This document shows positions 25,634 to 34,464 of a stretch of DNA of 64,000 bases, one piece after another. How positions within the stretch are numbered: position 1 is the first letter of the stretch; the number at the start of each line of letters is the position of its first letter. The stretch is from positions 3,038,001-3,102,000 of the forward strand of contig NZ_SMFZ01000002.1 in assembly GCF_004339565.1 (NCBI RefSeq). The letters run 5' to 3'. The stretch is from Pseudonocardia endophytica. Its GTDB lineage: Bacteria > Actinomycetota > Actinomycetes > Mycobacteriales > Pseudonocardiaceae. The notes beneath the pieces are model-generated. The model saw only the letters and a program-made list of their open reading frames with translations. It was not told where the DNA came from and did not search any database. The position numbers and the translations under genes were made by a program.

Positions 25634-26275
25634 GTGAACGATCTCGCGCGGGAGCTGCTGAGCCTGGTCGGCGACGGGAGCGGACGGGTGCTCGTCGGCG
25701 TCACCGGGGCGCCGGGGGCGGGCAAGACGACGCTCGCCCGTGACCTGGTCGCCGCGCTGCGCGACGTGCCGCCACCCGGACACCGGCCGGGGGAGTGGAT
25801 CGCGCACGTGCCGATGGACGGGTTCCACCTCGCCGACGTCGCTCTGGAATCGCTCGGGCTGCGGGACCGGAAGGGCGCCGCCGAGACGTTCGACGCGCAC
25901 GGCTACCTCGCGCTGCTGCGCCGCCTGCGCGCGGACGGGCCGGAGACCGTGTGGGCGCCCGCGTTCGAGCGGGAGCTGGAACAGCCTCTGGCCGGGGCGA
26001 TCGGGGTCGGGCCCGGCGCGCGCCTGGTCCTGACCGAAGGCAACTACCTCCTGCTCGACGACGACCCGTGGCCGGCCGTCGCGGCCGAGCTGGACCGGGT
26101 GTGGTTCGTCGACCCGCCGGACGACGTGCGCCTCGAGCGGCTCGTCGCCCGGCACGAGCGGTTCGGCAAGGCCCCGGAGTTCGCGCGGCAGTGGGTGCAC
26201 GACGTCGACGAGCCGAACGCCCGGCTGGTGCAGGCGACCCGGGCCCGGGCCGACCGGGTGGTGGAGGTGGGCTGA
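25634..26275 (+). CDS. P-loop nucleoside/nucleotide kinase family protein
   Basis: 213 aa, a uridine-kinase/pantothenate-kinase-like P-loop fold. Walker A is GAPGAGKTT, the acceptor-site segment is VPMDGFHLADVALESLGLRDRKGAAETFDAHGY, and VLTEGNYLLLDDDPWP and WFVDPPDDVRLERLVARHERFGKAPEFARQWV complete the fold. The GFH and GNYLL motifs match fructose/nucleoside-type kinases (YggC-like), whose substrates are poorly defined. GTG 25634 with CAAGAT 6 nt upstream suggests a leaderless mRNA. It is divergent from MerR-TipAS. Confidence 0.87.
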   Translation: MNDLARELLSLVGDGSGRVLVGVTGAPGAGKTTLARDLVAALRDVPPPGHRPGEWIAHVPMDGFHLADVALESLGLRDRKGAAETFDAHGYLALLRRLRADGPETVWAPAFERELEQPLAGAIGVGPGARLVLTEGNYLLLDDDPWPAVAAELDRVWFVDPPDDVRLERLVARHERFGKAPEFARQWVHDVDEPNARLVQATRARADRVVEVG

Positions 26276-26300
26276 CCGCCGCGGGGTGGCCGGGCGTCGA

Positions 26301-26364
26301 TGATCGGCGAGCCGGTCCGGATCAGGGCGGGAGACTGCGCCGAACCGGACTCGTCCGCCGATCA
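26301..26364. repeat. Hairpin family 2, isolated copy
   Basis: TGATCGGCG (26301-26309) pairs with CGCCGATCA (26356-26364); internal CCGGTCCGG/CCGGAC segments can extend the stem. The outer ends match the repeat cluster at 41.86-42.47 kb. The right end contains the lysE stop codon (reverse TGA at 26364-26362). It sits between convergent genes. Confidence 0.65.
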
Positions 26365-26961
26365 TGACGTGCCGACGGCCAGCGACACCGCCAGCGCGAC
26401 CATCACCGCGGCCACCGTCACGTCGAGCACCCGCCATGCCGTGGGGCGGGCGAACATCCCGGCCAGGCGTGACGCACCCAGGCTGACCGAGAAGAACCAC
26501 GTCACGCTCGCGGTGATCACGCCCGCCCCGAACAGCCACCGCCCGTCGCCCTGGTGCGCGTTCGCGATCGAGCCGAGCATCAGGACGTCGAGGTAGAGGT
26601 GCGGGTTGAGCAGGGTCAGCGCGGCGGCCGTGCCCAGCACGGTGAGCAGCGACCCACCCCGCCCGGACGCGTGCAGGGATCCCGGCCGCACCGCCCGCTG
26701 CAGCGCGAACGCGGCGTACACGAGCAGGTAGACCACTCCGACGACCCGGATGACCTCCAGCAGCCCGGGAACCCTGGTCACCAGCGCCCCGACCCCGGCG
26801 ATCGCCGCCGCGATCAGCACCAGGTCCGCCGCCGAGCAGAACGACGCGACCGCCACCGGGTGCTCCCGTCGCAGGCCCTGGCGCAGCACGAACGCGTTCT
26901 GCGCGCCGATCGCGGGGATGAGGGCGATACCGGTCCCGAAACCGGCGAGGAGCGTCAGCAC
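26362..26961 (-). CDS. LysE/ArgO family amino acid exporter
   Basis: 199 aa with about five or six hydrophobic helices. The signature LTLLAGFGTGIALIPAIGAQNAFVLRQGLRREHP matches the LysE/ArgO N-terminus, and LNPHLYLDVLMLGS is the second conserved motif. It exports basic amino acids, probably L-lysine or L-arginine. GTG 26961 is preferred over ATG 27003: the family begins here, a TAGCGT hexamer lies 7 nt upstream, and the ATG lies inside the putative LysG operator. It is divergent from lysG. Confidence 0.92.
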   Translation of the reverse strand: MLTLLAGFGTGIALIPAIGAQNAFVLRQGLRREHPVAVASFCSAADLVLIAAAIAGVGALVTRVPGLLEVIRVVGVVYLLVYAAFALQRAVRPGSLHASGRGGSLLTVLGTAAALTLLNPHLYLDVLMLGSIANAHQGDGRWLFGAGVITASVTWFFSVSLGASRLAGMFARPTAWRVLDVTVAAVMVALAVSLAVGTS

Positions 26962-26998
26962 GTGATCGACGCTAGGAAGCCCGTGGCCCGGCGTCCAA

Positions 26999-27016
26999 CT
27001 CATGTTTCTTCATGAG
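26999..27016. promoter_or_regulatory. Putative LysG/ArgP operator
   Basis: CTCATGTTTCTTCATGAG is a perfect dyad (CTCATG, N6, CATGAG) and includes an ATG-N6-CAT core of the kind bound by LysR-type regulators. It lies between the divergent lysE and lysG starts. TAGAAT at 27020-27025 follows it on the lysG side. Confidence 0.68.
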
Positions 27017-27031
27017 CCTTAGAATCACTTC

Positions 27032-27919
27032 ATGTACGACCGGGAGCGGCTGGCGACGCTGAGCGCGGTCGTCGACGAGGGCGGGTTCGAGCCGGCCGCC
27101 GCTCGGTTGCACGTCACGCCCTCCGCCGTGTCGCAGCGGATCAAGGCTCTGGAGCAGCAGGCCGGCCAGGTGCTGGTCCGCCGGACCCGCCCGTGCCGCG
27201 CGACGGACGCCGGGCAGGCACTGCTGCGGCTGGCCCGCCAGATCTCGGTGCTCGAGGGCGAGGTGACCCGTTCGTTGGGCGACCCGCGGGAGGCGACCCA
27301 CCTGCCGGTCGCGGTGAACGCCGACTCGCTCACGCACTGGTTCCTGGACGCGGTGACCCCGCTGGTCGTCGCGCACGGCGTCCGGTTGGACCTGCACGTC
27401 GACGACGAGGAGCACACCGCGGCGCTGCTGCGCGACGGCACGGTCGTGGGTGCCGTGACGACCGCACCGGAGCCGGTGCAGGGCTGCGTCGCCGAGCCGC
27501 TCGGCGCGACCCGCTACCGGCCCGTCGCAACGCCCGGGATCGCCGCCCAGTGGTTCGACGGGCAGGACCCGGTCCATGCGTTCCCGGCTGCTCCACGGGT
27601 GGACTTCGGACCGAAGGACCGGCTGCAGACCCGGTTCGTCCGGCAGATCACGCACCGGCCGTGCACCGGTCCCGCGCACCGCGTCCCGGCCGCCGACGGG
27701 TACCACGCGGCGATCCGCGCGGGACTCGGCTGGGGCATGTTCACCGATGCGCCGGCCATGGCCGAGGCCGCCACCGGCGACCTGGTGCTGATCGGCGGCG
27801 AGCGCCACCTCGACGTGCCGCTGTACTGGCAGCACTGGCGGATGCGCACGACCGTGCTCGACGACCTGGCCGCGTCGGTCCGGCGGGTCGCGGCCGGGGT
27901 GCTGGTCCCGCGCGGGTGA
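27032..27919 (+). CDS. lysG: LysR-family regulator, LysG/ArgP type
   Basis: 295 aa. The N-terminal winged helix is LATLSAVVDEGGFEPAAARLHVTPSAVSQRIKALEQQAGQVLVRRTRPCRATDAGQALLRLARQ, followed by a periplasmic-binding-like effector domain. The sequence and its divergence from lysE match the Corynebacterium LysG/E. coli ArgP arrangement, in which lysine or arginine induces the exporter. TAGAAT lies exactly 6 nt before the ATG and there is no ribosome-binding site, so a leaderless transcript is likely. Confidence 0.93.
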   Translation: MYDRERLATLSAVVDEGGFEPAAARLHVTPSAVSQRIKALEQQAGQVLVRRTRPCRATDAGQALLRLARQISVLEGEVTRSLGDPREATHLPVAVNADSLTHWFLDAVTPLVVAHGVRLDLHVDDEEHTAALLRDGTVVGAVTTAPEPVQGCVAEPLGATRYRPVATPGIAAQWFDGQDPVHAFPAAPRVDFGPKDRLQTRFVRQITHRPCTGPAHRVPAADGYHAAIRAGLGWGMFTDAPAMAEAATGDLVLIGGERHLDVPLYWQHWRMRTTVLDDLAASVRRVAAGVLVPRG

Positions 27920-27923
27920 CGGG

Positions 27924-28136
27924 TCAGGCCCCGCTGCGCCAGGGCCTGCCCAGCCGGATGTCGCAGGTGATCTCGTCGGCCGGCACCCCGGTCAGGTCCG
28001 CGATGAGCTCGCGCACCGCGTCCTCCGCGCCGCGCGGATCGTCGACGGTGGTCGACGCCTCGATCCCCGGTACGTAGAGCGTCAACCGGCGATCGGCCCG
28101 CCAGGCCACCACGTCGAAGTGATGGCGTCCGTTCAC
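27924..28136 (-). CDS. Small protein, HicB-like fold suspected
   Basis: 70 aa: VNGRHHFDVVAWRADRRLTLYVPGIEASTTVDDPRGAEDAVRELIADLTGVPADEITCDIRLG. The strand, then LYVPGIE, then a helix with alternating charged residues resembles HicB-type partial RNase H folds, but no HicA toxin gene is adjacent and no DNA-binding tail is present. It may be a stand-alone relative. GTG 28136 has TACGGT 7 nt upstream, supporting this start. It converges on lysG with a 4-nt gap; a short stem (27925-27931/27942-27948) covers its 3' end. Confidence 0.6.
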   Translation of the reverse strand: MNGRHHFDVVAWRADRRLTLYVPGIEASTTVDDPRGAEDAVRELIADLTGVPADEITCDIRLGRPWRSGA

Positions 28137-28193
28137 ACCGACAACCGTAGCCGGTCGGCCGACGCGGCGGGCAGGGTCCGCGGTCGGCACCGG

Positions 28194-31100
28194 TCAGCCG
28201 TTCGTCCCGTCGCCGGACCGGTCGGACCCGCCGCCGAGGAGCCCGCCGCCGCCGTTCGAGTCGTCGGACGGATTGGCCGTCGACTGCGGCGGGGACGACG
28301 TCGCCGGCGCCGGCGGGGGAGGCGGAGGTGGCGGCGGGGCCGCCTGCGTCGGCTCGGGGGCCTGCGTCGGCTCCGGCGTGGCCGGTCGCACCGGCGTCAC
28401 GGGCGTGTCCGGCTCGTTCGGCGCACGGTCCGACGGCGGCTTGCCGATCGCCTTGAACGTCGGGAAGTCGACCGCCTGACCGGCCCGCACGACGTCCGCC
28501 ATGAACGACTGCCAGACGTGCCCCGGCAGGTCCTTGCCGTTGATCGGCGCACCGCTCGCGTCCTGGATCGGGTCGTTGCGGTCGGTGCCGACCCACACGG
28601 CGCTGACGATGTCCGGCGTGAACCCGGCGAACCAGGCGTCGTTGTTCTGGCCCTCGATGCGCGACTGCACGGTGCCCGTCTTCGCGGCGACCTCCTGGCC
28701 GGACGGCAGCGCCAGGTCGTCGTTCTTCGCGACGTCCATCATGCCCTCGGCGACGTTGCGCGCGACCTGCTCCGGGAAGCGCTGCTCGCCCTCGCCCGGC
28801 TGGTACTCGTACAGCACCCGCCCGTCGGAGTCGACAACCTTGGACACGAGGTGCGGCGCGTGCCACACCCCGCCGTCGGCGATGGTCGCGTAGGCGGACG
28901 CCAGCTGGACCGGGGTGGTCTCCTTGTTGCCCAGCGCGAGGCGCGCGTCCGGATTGTCCAGCGGGGACGTGATGCCGGCCAGCCGGGCCGCGTCGGCGAC
29001 CTTCTGTGGTCCGACCTCGGCCGCGAGCTTCGTGAACACGACGTTGTTCGAGATCGTCAGGGCCTGCTTGAGGTCGCACTTCGGGCAGTTCGCGCCGTCC
29101 GCGTTGCGCAGGCCCACCTGCTCGGAGCCGTCGTAGGTCTGGCCGAGCCCGATCGGCGGATCGTTCATGAGCCCGGCGAGCACGACGAACGGCTTGAACG
29201 TCGATCCCGGCTGCTTGGACACCTTCGCGTAGTCGATGCCGGTGCCGTCCTTGCCGCCGTAGTAGCCGACGATGCCACCGGTCTTCGGGTCGATCGCGAC
29301 CGCGCCGGTGCGCAGGACGTCCGGCTGCCCCTCCATCTGCTTCTGGACGGAGTCGGTGAGCTGCTGCTGGCGGCCCGGGTCGATCGTCGTCGTGACCTGC
29401 AGCCCGCCCTGGGAGAACGCCTGGTCGGAGATGCCGAGGTTGGAGAGCTCGGACTTGACGGCGTTCAGGATGTGACCGCGGTCGTCGGTCAGCGAGCTCG
29501 ACGCGGAGCTGTTCTGCGGCGAGATCGTCTGCGGGAACTGGGCGCTCGCGCGGTCGGCCTTCGAGATCCAGTTCATCTGGGCCATGCCGTCCATCACGAA
29601 CGACCAGCGCTCGCGCGCCTTCTGTGGGTCGATCGCCGGGTCCCAGCGCGACGGCGACTGGATGACGCCGGCCAGCAGCGCGCCCTCGCTGGGCGACAGC
29701 TGGTTCGCCGGCTTGCCGAAGTAGGCGAAGCTGGCCGACTGGATGCCGTACGCGCCGCGGCCGAAGTAGATCGCGTTCAGGTAGTCGTTGAGGATCTCGT
29801 CCTTCGTCTTGGACTGCGAGACCTTCAACGAGATGATCAGTTCCTTGTACTTGCGCCAGTACGACGCCTCGTTGCCGACGAGCGTGTTCTTCACGTACTG
29901 CTGCGTGATCGTCGAACCGCCGCCGCCCACGCCGATGAGCTGGTTGAACGCCGCACGCAGGATGCCGGTGATGTCGAATCCGGGGTTCGAGTAGAAGCTG
30001 CGGTCCTCCGCCGAGAGGACGGCCTCCCGGACCTGCTGCGGGACGTCGTTGATCCCGACCTTGATCCGGTTGCCCTGCTCGGGAACGAGCCGTGCGAGCT
30101 GCGCGCCGTCCGCGTAGGACACGGTCGCGACCTGGTTGTTCACCGCGTCGTCCGGGTTGGGCACGGAGAAGAACGCCCAGCCGAGCCCCAACAGCAGCAG
30201 CGGCAGGAGCACGATCGACGCCGCGGTCCCGATCAGCGAGAACGTGATCTGCCTGCGACGACGGGTGCGCAGCTGCTCCGGTGACAGCGCGGCCTTCTGC
30301 TCGGCGTCGAGGATGCCCAGCTTCGTGCGGGCGAACTCGATCCCCGGGCCGGCGAACGCGACGACCTTGCCGAGCGGCCCGGATGCCGGGACGGGGGCCG
30401 CGCGTCGACGGCGGCGGGGTGGCGCGCCCTCGTCACCGGCTCCGGTCCGCTGCGACGCGCGGGTGGGGGCCTCGCGGCCGTGCCGTGCGGTGGTGCGGTC
30501 GGCGGGCATCGTCCGGGTCGCGCCATCACCGTCCGGTCCGGTGGTTCCGGCTGCGGTGGCCCGTGTCCGGCCGTCGCCCGCGATGCGTGTCGGGGGGCCG
30601 TCGGGGCCACGGTCGGGTGCGCCGTGACGTCCGGTGCGGCTACCGGTCGTGGCCGTTCCCTGATCCTGAGCCACGTGGACGCCACGCGTCGGGGTTCCGT
30701 TCGGCGGCACACCGTCGGCACGCGTGTCGTCGTGCCGGGCGCCGTTGCGCGCGGCGCCGTCCCGGGTGGCGTCGCCGTGCCGGCGTCCGTTCTGCCGGGC
30801 ACCGGCGCCGTCCGCGTGTGCGCCGTTCGAGTGCGCGCCATCGGGCCGCGAACCGTTGGACCGCGCGCCGTTCGCGTGTGCGCCGTCCGGGCGGGTCGGG
30901 TCGGCGGGAGCACCGTTCCGACGCGCTCCGTTCGCCGGTGCTCCGTCCGGCTGGGCCGTGCGGGGACCACGCCGCGGAGCTGCCGCAGGCGGACGGGCGT
31001 CGGGCGGGGGTGTCGCCGGCGGGGGAGTCGCCGGCCGGTCGGCCGGTCGCGCCGGGGGCGGAGCGGCGGAGGGACGCCTGCCGGGCGGCGGGGTCTGCGG

Positions 31101-31394
31101 CTCGCGCGGGGCGGGCGGCGGCGTTCCCGGGTCCCTCGGGACCGTTCCGGGGTCGCGCGGGACCGTGCCGCCCCGGACCCGCAGGCCCACACGGGACGTG
31201 GAGTCGGAGCCGGGCGCCCGCCCGCCATGGTCGCGAGCCTCCGGTCCCCGGTTGCCGCGCTCGTCGCCACCGTCCGCAGGATCCGGTCGCCGGTCGTCGC
31301 GCCTGCCCTCCGGGCGCCGTCGGTCACCAGCACGCCGGTCACCGGGGGCGTCGGACGACGGCCGCCGCGACGGTGGAGTGGGACCTGCGGGCAC
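28194..31394 (-). CDS. Class A penicillin-binding protein (PonA type) with long disordered N-terminus
   Basis: 1066 aa. About 350 cytoplasmic residues are Pro/Arg/Asn-Gly-Ala-rich repeats, followed by one membrane helix (ITFSLIGTAASIVLLPLLLLGLG). The GT51 domain has catalytic Glu in AEDRSFYS (about 463). The transpeptidase domain has STFK (Ser731), SNN in TISNNVVF and KTGT (Lys905). A Pro/Gly-rich tail ends the protein. It is a bifunctional peptidoglycan synthase of the mycobacterial PonA1 type. GTG 31394 is supported by AAAGGAG 8 nt upstream. The N-terminal extension is far longer than usual for the family. Confidence 0.93.
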   Translation of the reverse strand: MPAGPTPPSRRPSSDAPGDRRAGDRRRPEGRRDDRRPDPADGGDERGNRGPEARDHGGRAPGSDSTSRVGLRVRGGTVPRDPGTVPRDPGTPPPAPREPQTPPPGRRPSAAPPPARPADRPATPPPATPPPDARPPAAAPRRGPRTAQPDGAPANGARRNGAPADPTRPDGAHANGARSNGSRPDGAHSNGAHADGAGARQNGRRHGDATRDGAARNGARHDDTRADGVPPNGTPTRGVHVAQDQGTATTGSRTGRHGAPDRGPDGPPTRIAGDGRTRATAAGTTGPDGDGATRTMPADRTTARHGREAPTRASQRTGAGDEGAPPRRRRRAAPVPASGPLGKVVAFAGPGIEFARTKLGILDAEQKAALSPEQLRTRRRRQITFSLIGTAASIVLLPLLLLGLGWAFFSVPNPDDAVNNQVATVSYADGAQLARLVPEQGNRIKVGINDVPQQVREAVLSAEDRSFYSNPGFDITGILRAAFNQLIGVGGGGSTITQQYVKNTLVGNEASYWRKYKELIISLKVSQSKTKDEILNDYLNAIYFGRGAYGIQSASFAYFGKPANQLSPSEGALLAGVIQSPSRWDPAIDPQKARERWSFVMDGMAQMNWISKADRASAQFPQTISPQNSSASSSLTDDRGHILNAVKSELSNLGISDQAFSQGGLQVTTTIDPGRQQQLTDSVQKQMEGQPDVLRTGAVAIDPKTGGIVGYYGGKDGTGIDYAKVSKQPGSTFKPFVVLAGLMNDPPIGLGQTYDGSEQVGLRNADGANCPKCDLKQALTISNNVVFTKLAAEVGPQKVADAARLAGITSPLDNPDARLALGNKETTPVQLASAYATIADGGVWHAPHLVSKVVDSDGRVLYEYQPGEGEQRFPEQVARNVAEGMMDVAKNDDLALPSGQEVAAKTGTVQSRIEGQNNDAWFAGFTPDIVSAVWVGTDRNDPIQDASGAPINGKDLPGHVWQSFMADVVRAGQAVDFPTFKAIGKPPSDRAPNEPDTPVTPVRPATPEPTQAPEPTQAAPPPPPPPPPAPATSSPPQSTANPSDDSNGGGGLLGGGSDRSGDGTNG

Positions 31395-31759
31395 CCGGCT
31401 TCTCCTTTCCCGGCCCCGGGTCGGGGCGATGTTTCCGGCGGATCAACGAGCGCCGTGCGGCCCGCGATGTGCCCCGTGCACGACGTCACTCGAATGTCGG
31501 CACCACCTCGACGTGCCGGATCCGGTCCGTGACCGGCCCCTGACCACGCAGGTCGAGCCGCCGTTTCATCGTGCGCCGCACCGCCCGGGCGCGCTCATGA
31601 TCACGGGTGTGCGTCGAGCAGCGGCAGGCATGCTGCGACGACCTGCCGATCGAACCCTGCGACATTCAGGACATCCGGGTTCGGCGGCCGGTGGAGCGAG
31701 CCGGACGGTCATCTCCCGTTCATGATCAGCACCGGGCGGCGTCCGTGCAGGTCGGCGCG
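31395..31759. other. 365-bp intergenic region upstream of the PBP gene
   Basis: No credible coding sequence, RNA gene or strong repeat was seen. The PBP promoter should lie here; the ribosome-binding site AAAGGAG is at its right-hand start. The composition is slightly less extreme in GC than the flanking genes. Confidence 0.4.
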
Positions 31760-32146
31760 TCAGCCGAGCAGCGCACCCATCCGTTCGCGCAGCGCGGTCG
31801 CCGCCGAGTAGGGCCGGACCAGCACGGTGAGCTCCGTCATCGCCCCACCGGACCCGCCGCCGCGCAGGATGTCGACCCCCTGGATCGACCGCTCGCCGAC
31901 ACGGGCCTCGAACTCCAGGACGTGACCGTCGTCACCGGCGTACTCGCGGACGTAGCGGAAGTCCTCGAACGTCGCGAACGCGGCATCCAGGATGCGCCGC
32001 AACGCGTCCCGGCCCCTGTACGGAGCGTGCACGACGGGCGACAGGAACTCCACGTCGTCGTCGAACAGGGCGACGGCAGCGGCGATGTCGCCCGCCTCGA
32101 TCGCGGCCCGGAACGCGGCGGGCCCGGCCGTGACGGGATCGGTCAT
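31760..32146 (-). CDS. SnoaL-like / nuclear transport factor 2 family protein
   Basis: 128 aa with the NTF2-like cone fold: FRAAIEAGDIAAAVALFDDDVEFLSPVVHAPYRGRDALRRILDAAFATFEDFRYVREYAGDDGHVLEFEARVGERSIQGVDILR. The pocket may bind a small ligand or perform isomerase or hydrolase chemistry; no catalytic assignment is possible. ATG 32146 is chosen because GGGAT lies at a proper distance; ATG 32155 is possible. It lies downstream of, and in the same direction as, the LLM gene. Confidence 0.82.
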   Translation of the reverse strand: MTDPVTAGPAAFRAAIEAGDIAAAVALFDDDVEFLSPVVHAPYRGRDALRRILDAAFATFEDFRYVREYAGDDGHVLEFEARVGERSIQGVDILRGGGSGGAMTELTVLVRPYSAATALRERMGALLG

Positions 32147-32172
32147 GTCCGGCATCCCATCACGGCCCGCTG

Positions 32173-33195
32173 TCAGGCCGCGGCGCGCCCCGACGGCACC
32201 AGCCCGGCCGCGTCGGCGAGCAGCTCGTAGGAGTGCAGTCGGTCGGTGCCCTCGAACATCGACGTCGTGATCATCAGCTCGTTCGCCCCGGTCTCGGCCA
32301 GCAGCTTGTCCAGGCCCTCGCGCACGGTGTCGGGCGAGCCGATGATCTGGTCGGCCTGGCGGTCGTCGACGAACCGGCGGGCCGACGGGGACCACTCGAA
32401 GTCGGCGACCTCCTGCGGCGAGGGCAGCGGACCCGGCTGGCCGAGCCGCAACCGCAGGAACTGCAGTGCGGCAGGCAGGGCCAGCTCACGTGCCCGCTCG
32501 TCGGTGTCCGCGACGAACGCGGCGGCGGCCACCAGGGCGTACGGCTCGGAGAGCATCGTCGACGGCCGGAAGTTCTCCCGGTAGATCGCGAGCGCGGGCA
32601 AGGTGTTCTCGGCGCTGAAGTGGTGCGCGAACGCGAACGGCAGGCCGAGCAGCCCGGCCACCTTGGCGCTGTAGCCGCTCGAGCCGAGCAGCCAGAGCGC
32701 GGGGGCGTTCCCCGTGGCGGGCACCGCGGGCACGGCGGCATCGCCGCGGAAGTAGGAGGCGAGCTCGACGAGCTGGTCCGGGAAGTCGTCGGCGGACAGC
32801 TGCTCGGGGCGGATGCCGCGCAGGGCGGCCGCGGTCCGCGGGTCGGTGCCGGGGGCGCGGCCCAGGCCGAGGTCGATCCGCCCGGGGTGCAACGCCTCCA
32901 GCGTGCCGAACTGCTCCGCGACGACGAGCGGGCGGTGGTTGGGCAGCATCACGCCGCCGGACCCGACGCGGATGTGCTCGGTGGCGCCGGCCAGGTGGGC
33001 GATCAGCACGGGCGGCGACGAGCTGGCGATGCCGGGCATCGCGTGGTGCTCGGCCACCCAGTACCGGTGGTAGCCGAGCTCCTCGGCCCGGCGGACCAGC
33101 CGGGTGCTGTGCGCGAGCGCGTCGGTCGCCGTCGTCCCGGCCGCGACCGGGACGAGGTCGAGCACGGACAGCGGGACATCGAGAGCATCAACCAC
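32173..33195 (-). CDS. LLM class flavin-dependent oxidoreductase (MsnO8-like)
   Basis: 340 aa. The N-terminus [63 protein letters not shown] and [14 protein letters not shown] are diagnostic of the MsnO8-type LLM group. These are FMN-dependent monooxygenase-like TIM barrels without known general substrates. GTG 33195 starts the frame, 55 bp from the divergent HIT gene. The SnoaL gene 26 bp downstream is likely co-transcribed. Confidence 0.92.
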   Translation of the reverse strand: MVDALDVPLSVLDLVPVAAGTTATDALAHSTRLVRRAEELGYHRYWVAEHHAMPGIASSSPPVLIAHLAGATEHIRVGSGGVMLPNHRPLVVAEQFGTLEALHPGRIDLGLGRAPGTDPRTAAALRGIRPEQLSADDFPDQLVELASYFRGDAAVPAVPATGNAPALWLLGSSGYSAKVAGLLGLPFAFAHHFSAENTLPALAIYRENFRPSTMLSEPYALVAAAAFVADTDERARELALPAALQFLRLRLGQPGPLPSPQEVADFEWSPSARRFVDDRQADQIIGSPDTVREGLDKLLAETGANELMITTSMFEGTDRLHSYELLADAAGLVPSGRAAA

Positions 33196-33250
33196 GACCG
33201 GTGCAACGCCGCAGGGCGACCGGCTTCTTCCCGGCCCCTAGGATCGGGCC

Positions 33251-33811
33251 ATGCAGGAGGGGACCGGTGCGCAGGATCCGGAGTGGGTCGCGCAGGACGG
33301 GGTCGGGACGCCGGACGGCTTCGCCCGCCTGTGGACCCCGCACCGGCTGGCGTACATCAAGGACTCGGCCGACACGGGATGCCCGTTCTGCCGGATCGCG
33401 TCGGAGCCGGACGAGGACAGCCTCGTCGTCGCGCGCGGCCACGAGGTCTACGCCCTGCTGAACCTCCACCCGTACAACCCGGGCCACCTGATGGTGCTGC
33501 CGTACCGGCACGTCGCGGACCTCGAGGCCCTCACCGACAGCGAGATGCTGGAGCTGATGGCGTTCACCCGCCAGGCCGTCGTCACGATGAAGAAGGTGGC
33601 CGCGCCGCACGCGTTCAACGTGGGCCTGAACCTGGGGCACGTGGCGGGCGGCTCGCTGGCCGACCACCTCCACCAGCACGTCGTACCGCGGTGGGGCGGC
33701 GACGCGAACTTCATCGCCGTCGTCGGGCAGACCAAGGTCATCCCGCAGCTGCTCGCCGAGACACGAGCACAGCTGGCCGCCGCGTGGGAAGGGCCGGGCG
33801 CTCCCGACTAG
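33251..33811 (+). CDS. HIT family protein (AP4A phosphorylase/hydrolase type)
   Basis: 186 aa. A zinc-type CPFCRI motif is followed by the HIT core, ALLNLHPYNPGHLMVLPYRHVADLEAL, and the histidine triad HLHQHVV. Mycobacterial homologues hydrolyse or phosphorolyse diadenosine polyphosphates. It lies immediately before pgsA, the conserved actinobacterial order. TAGGAT lies 6 nt before the ATG with no ribosome-binding site (leaderless). Confidence 0.93.
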   Translation: MQEGTGAQDPEWVAQDGVGTPDGFARLWTPHRLAYIKDSADTGCPFCRIASEPDEDSLVVARGHEVYALLNLHPYNPGHLMVLPYRHVADLEALTDSEMLELMAFTRQAVVTMKKVAAPHAFNVGLNLGHVAGGSLADHLHQHVVPRWGGDANFIAVVGQTKVIPQLLAETRAQLAAAWEGPGAPD

Positions 33812-33855
33812 TCTGGCGCCCACCTGCCGCCGCACGAGAAGAGCGCTCGTACCCG

Positions 33856-34464
33856 ATGCTCAACCTGTTCGCCCGTGGCCACGTCAACCGGGTCACCGAC
33901 CCGGTGGGGCGCTGGCTGGTGGACCGCGGTCTGAGCCCGGACGCGATCACGGTCGCCGGGACCGTCGGCGCCGTCGCGAGCGCGGTCGGGTTCCTGCCGT
34001 GGGGCGGCCTGGTCGCCGGCCCGTTGCTGATCACCGCGTTCGTGCTGCTGGACCTCGTGGACGGCGCGATGGCCCGCGCCCGCGGCTACGGCACACCGTT
34101 CGGCGCGGTGCTGGACTCGACGTGCGACCGGATCGTCGACGGCGCGCTGTTCGCCTCGCTGGCGTGGTGGTGCCTCGGCGGGGGCGACGAACGCGTGGCC
34201 GGTGCGGCGGCGCTGGTCTGTCTCGTGGGCGGGCAGCTGGTGTCCTACGTGAAGGCCCGCGCGGAGAGCGTCGGGCTGGCCGCGGAGGGCGGGCTCGTGG
34301 AACGCGCGGAACGCCTGATCCTCGGGCTGCTCGGCGCGTTCCTGGCCGGGGTCGGCGTGCCCTACGCGCTGCCGGTCGCGCTCGGCCTGCTCGCCGCGGG
34401 CACCGTCGTGACGCTCGCGCAGCGGGTGTTCGCCGTGCGCCGCAGCGCCGCGGAGCGGGCGTGA
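33856..34464 (+). CDS. pgsA: Phosphatidylinositol phosphate synthase (CDP-alcohol phosphatidyltransferase)
   Basis: 202 aa, about six membrane helices. The CDP-alcohol motif is complete: Asp66, Asp69-Gly70, Ala73-Arg74, Gly83, Asp87 and Asp91 (DLVDGAMARARGYGTPFGAVLDSTCD). In mycolata this enzyme joins CDP-diacylglycerol and inositol 1-phosphate at the inner membrane, the first step towards phosphatidylinositol mannosides. The identity rests on sequence plus the pgsA-patA-pimA order. Its stop overlaps the next start (GTGA). Confidence 0.93.
   Translation: MLNLFARGHVNRVTDPVGRWLVDRGLSPDAITVAGTVGAVASAVGFLPWGGLVAGPLLITAFVLLDLVDGAMARARGYGTPFGAVLDSTCDRIVDGALFASLAWWCLGGGDERVAGAAALVCLVGGQLVSYVKARAESVGLAAEGGLVERAERLILGLLGAFLAGVGVPYALPVALGLLAAGTVVTLAQRVFAVRRSAAERA

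Noticed and set aside
31607-32230. Plus-strand frame opposite the SnoaL gene
   Set aside because: No family motif; the SnoaL fold and codon pattern are on the minus strand.
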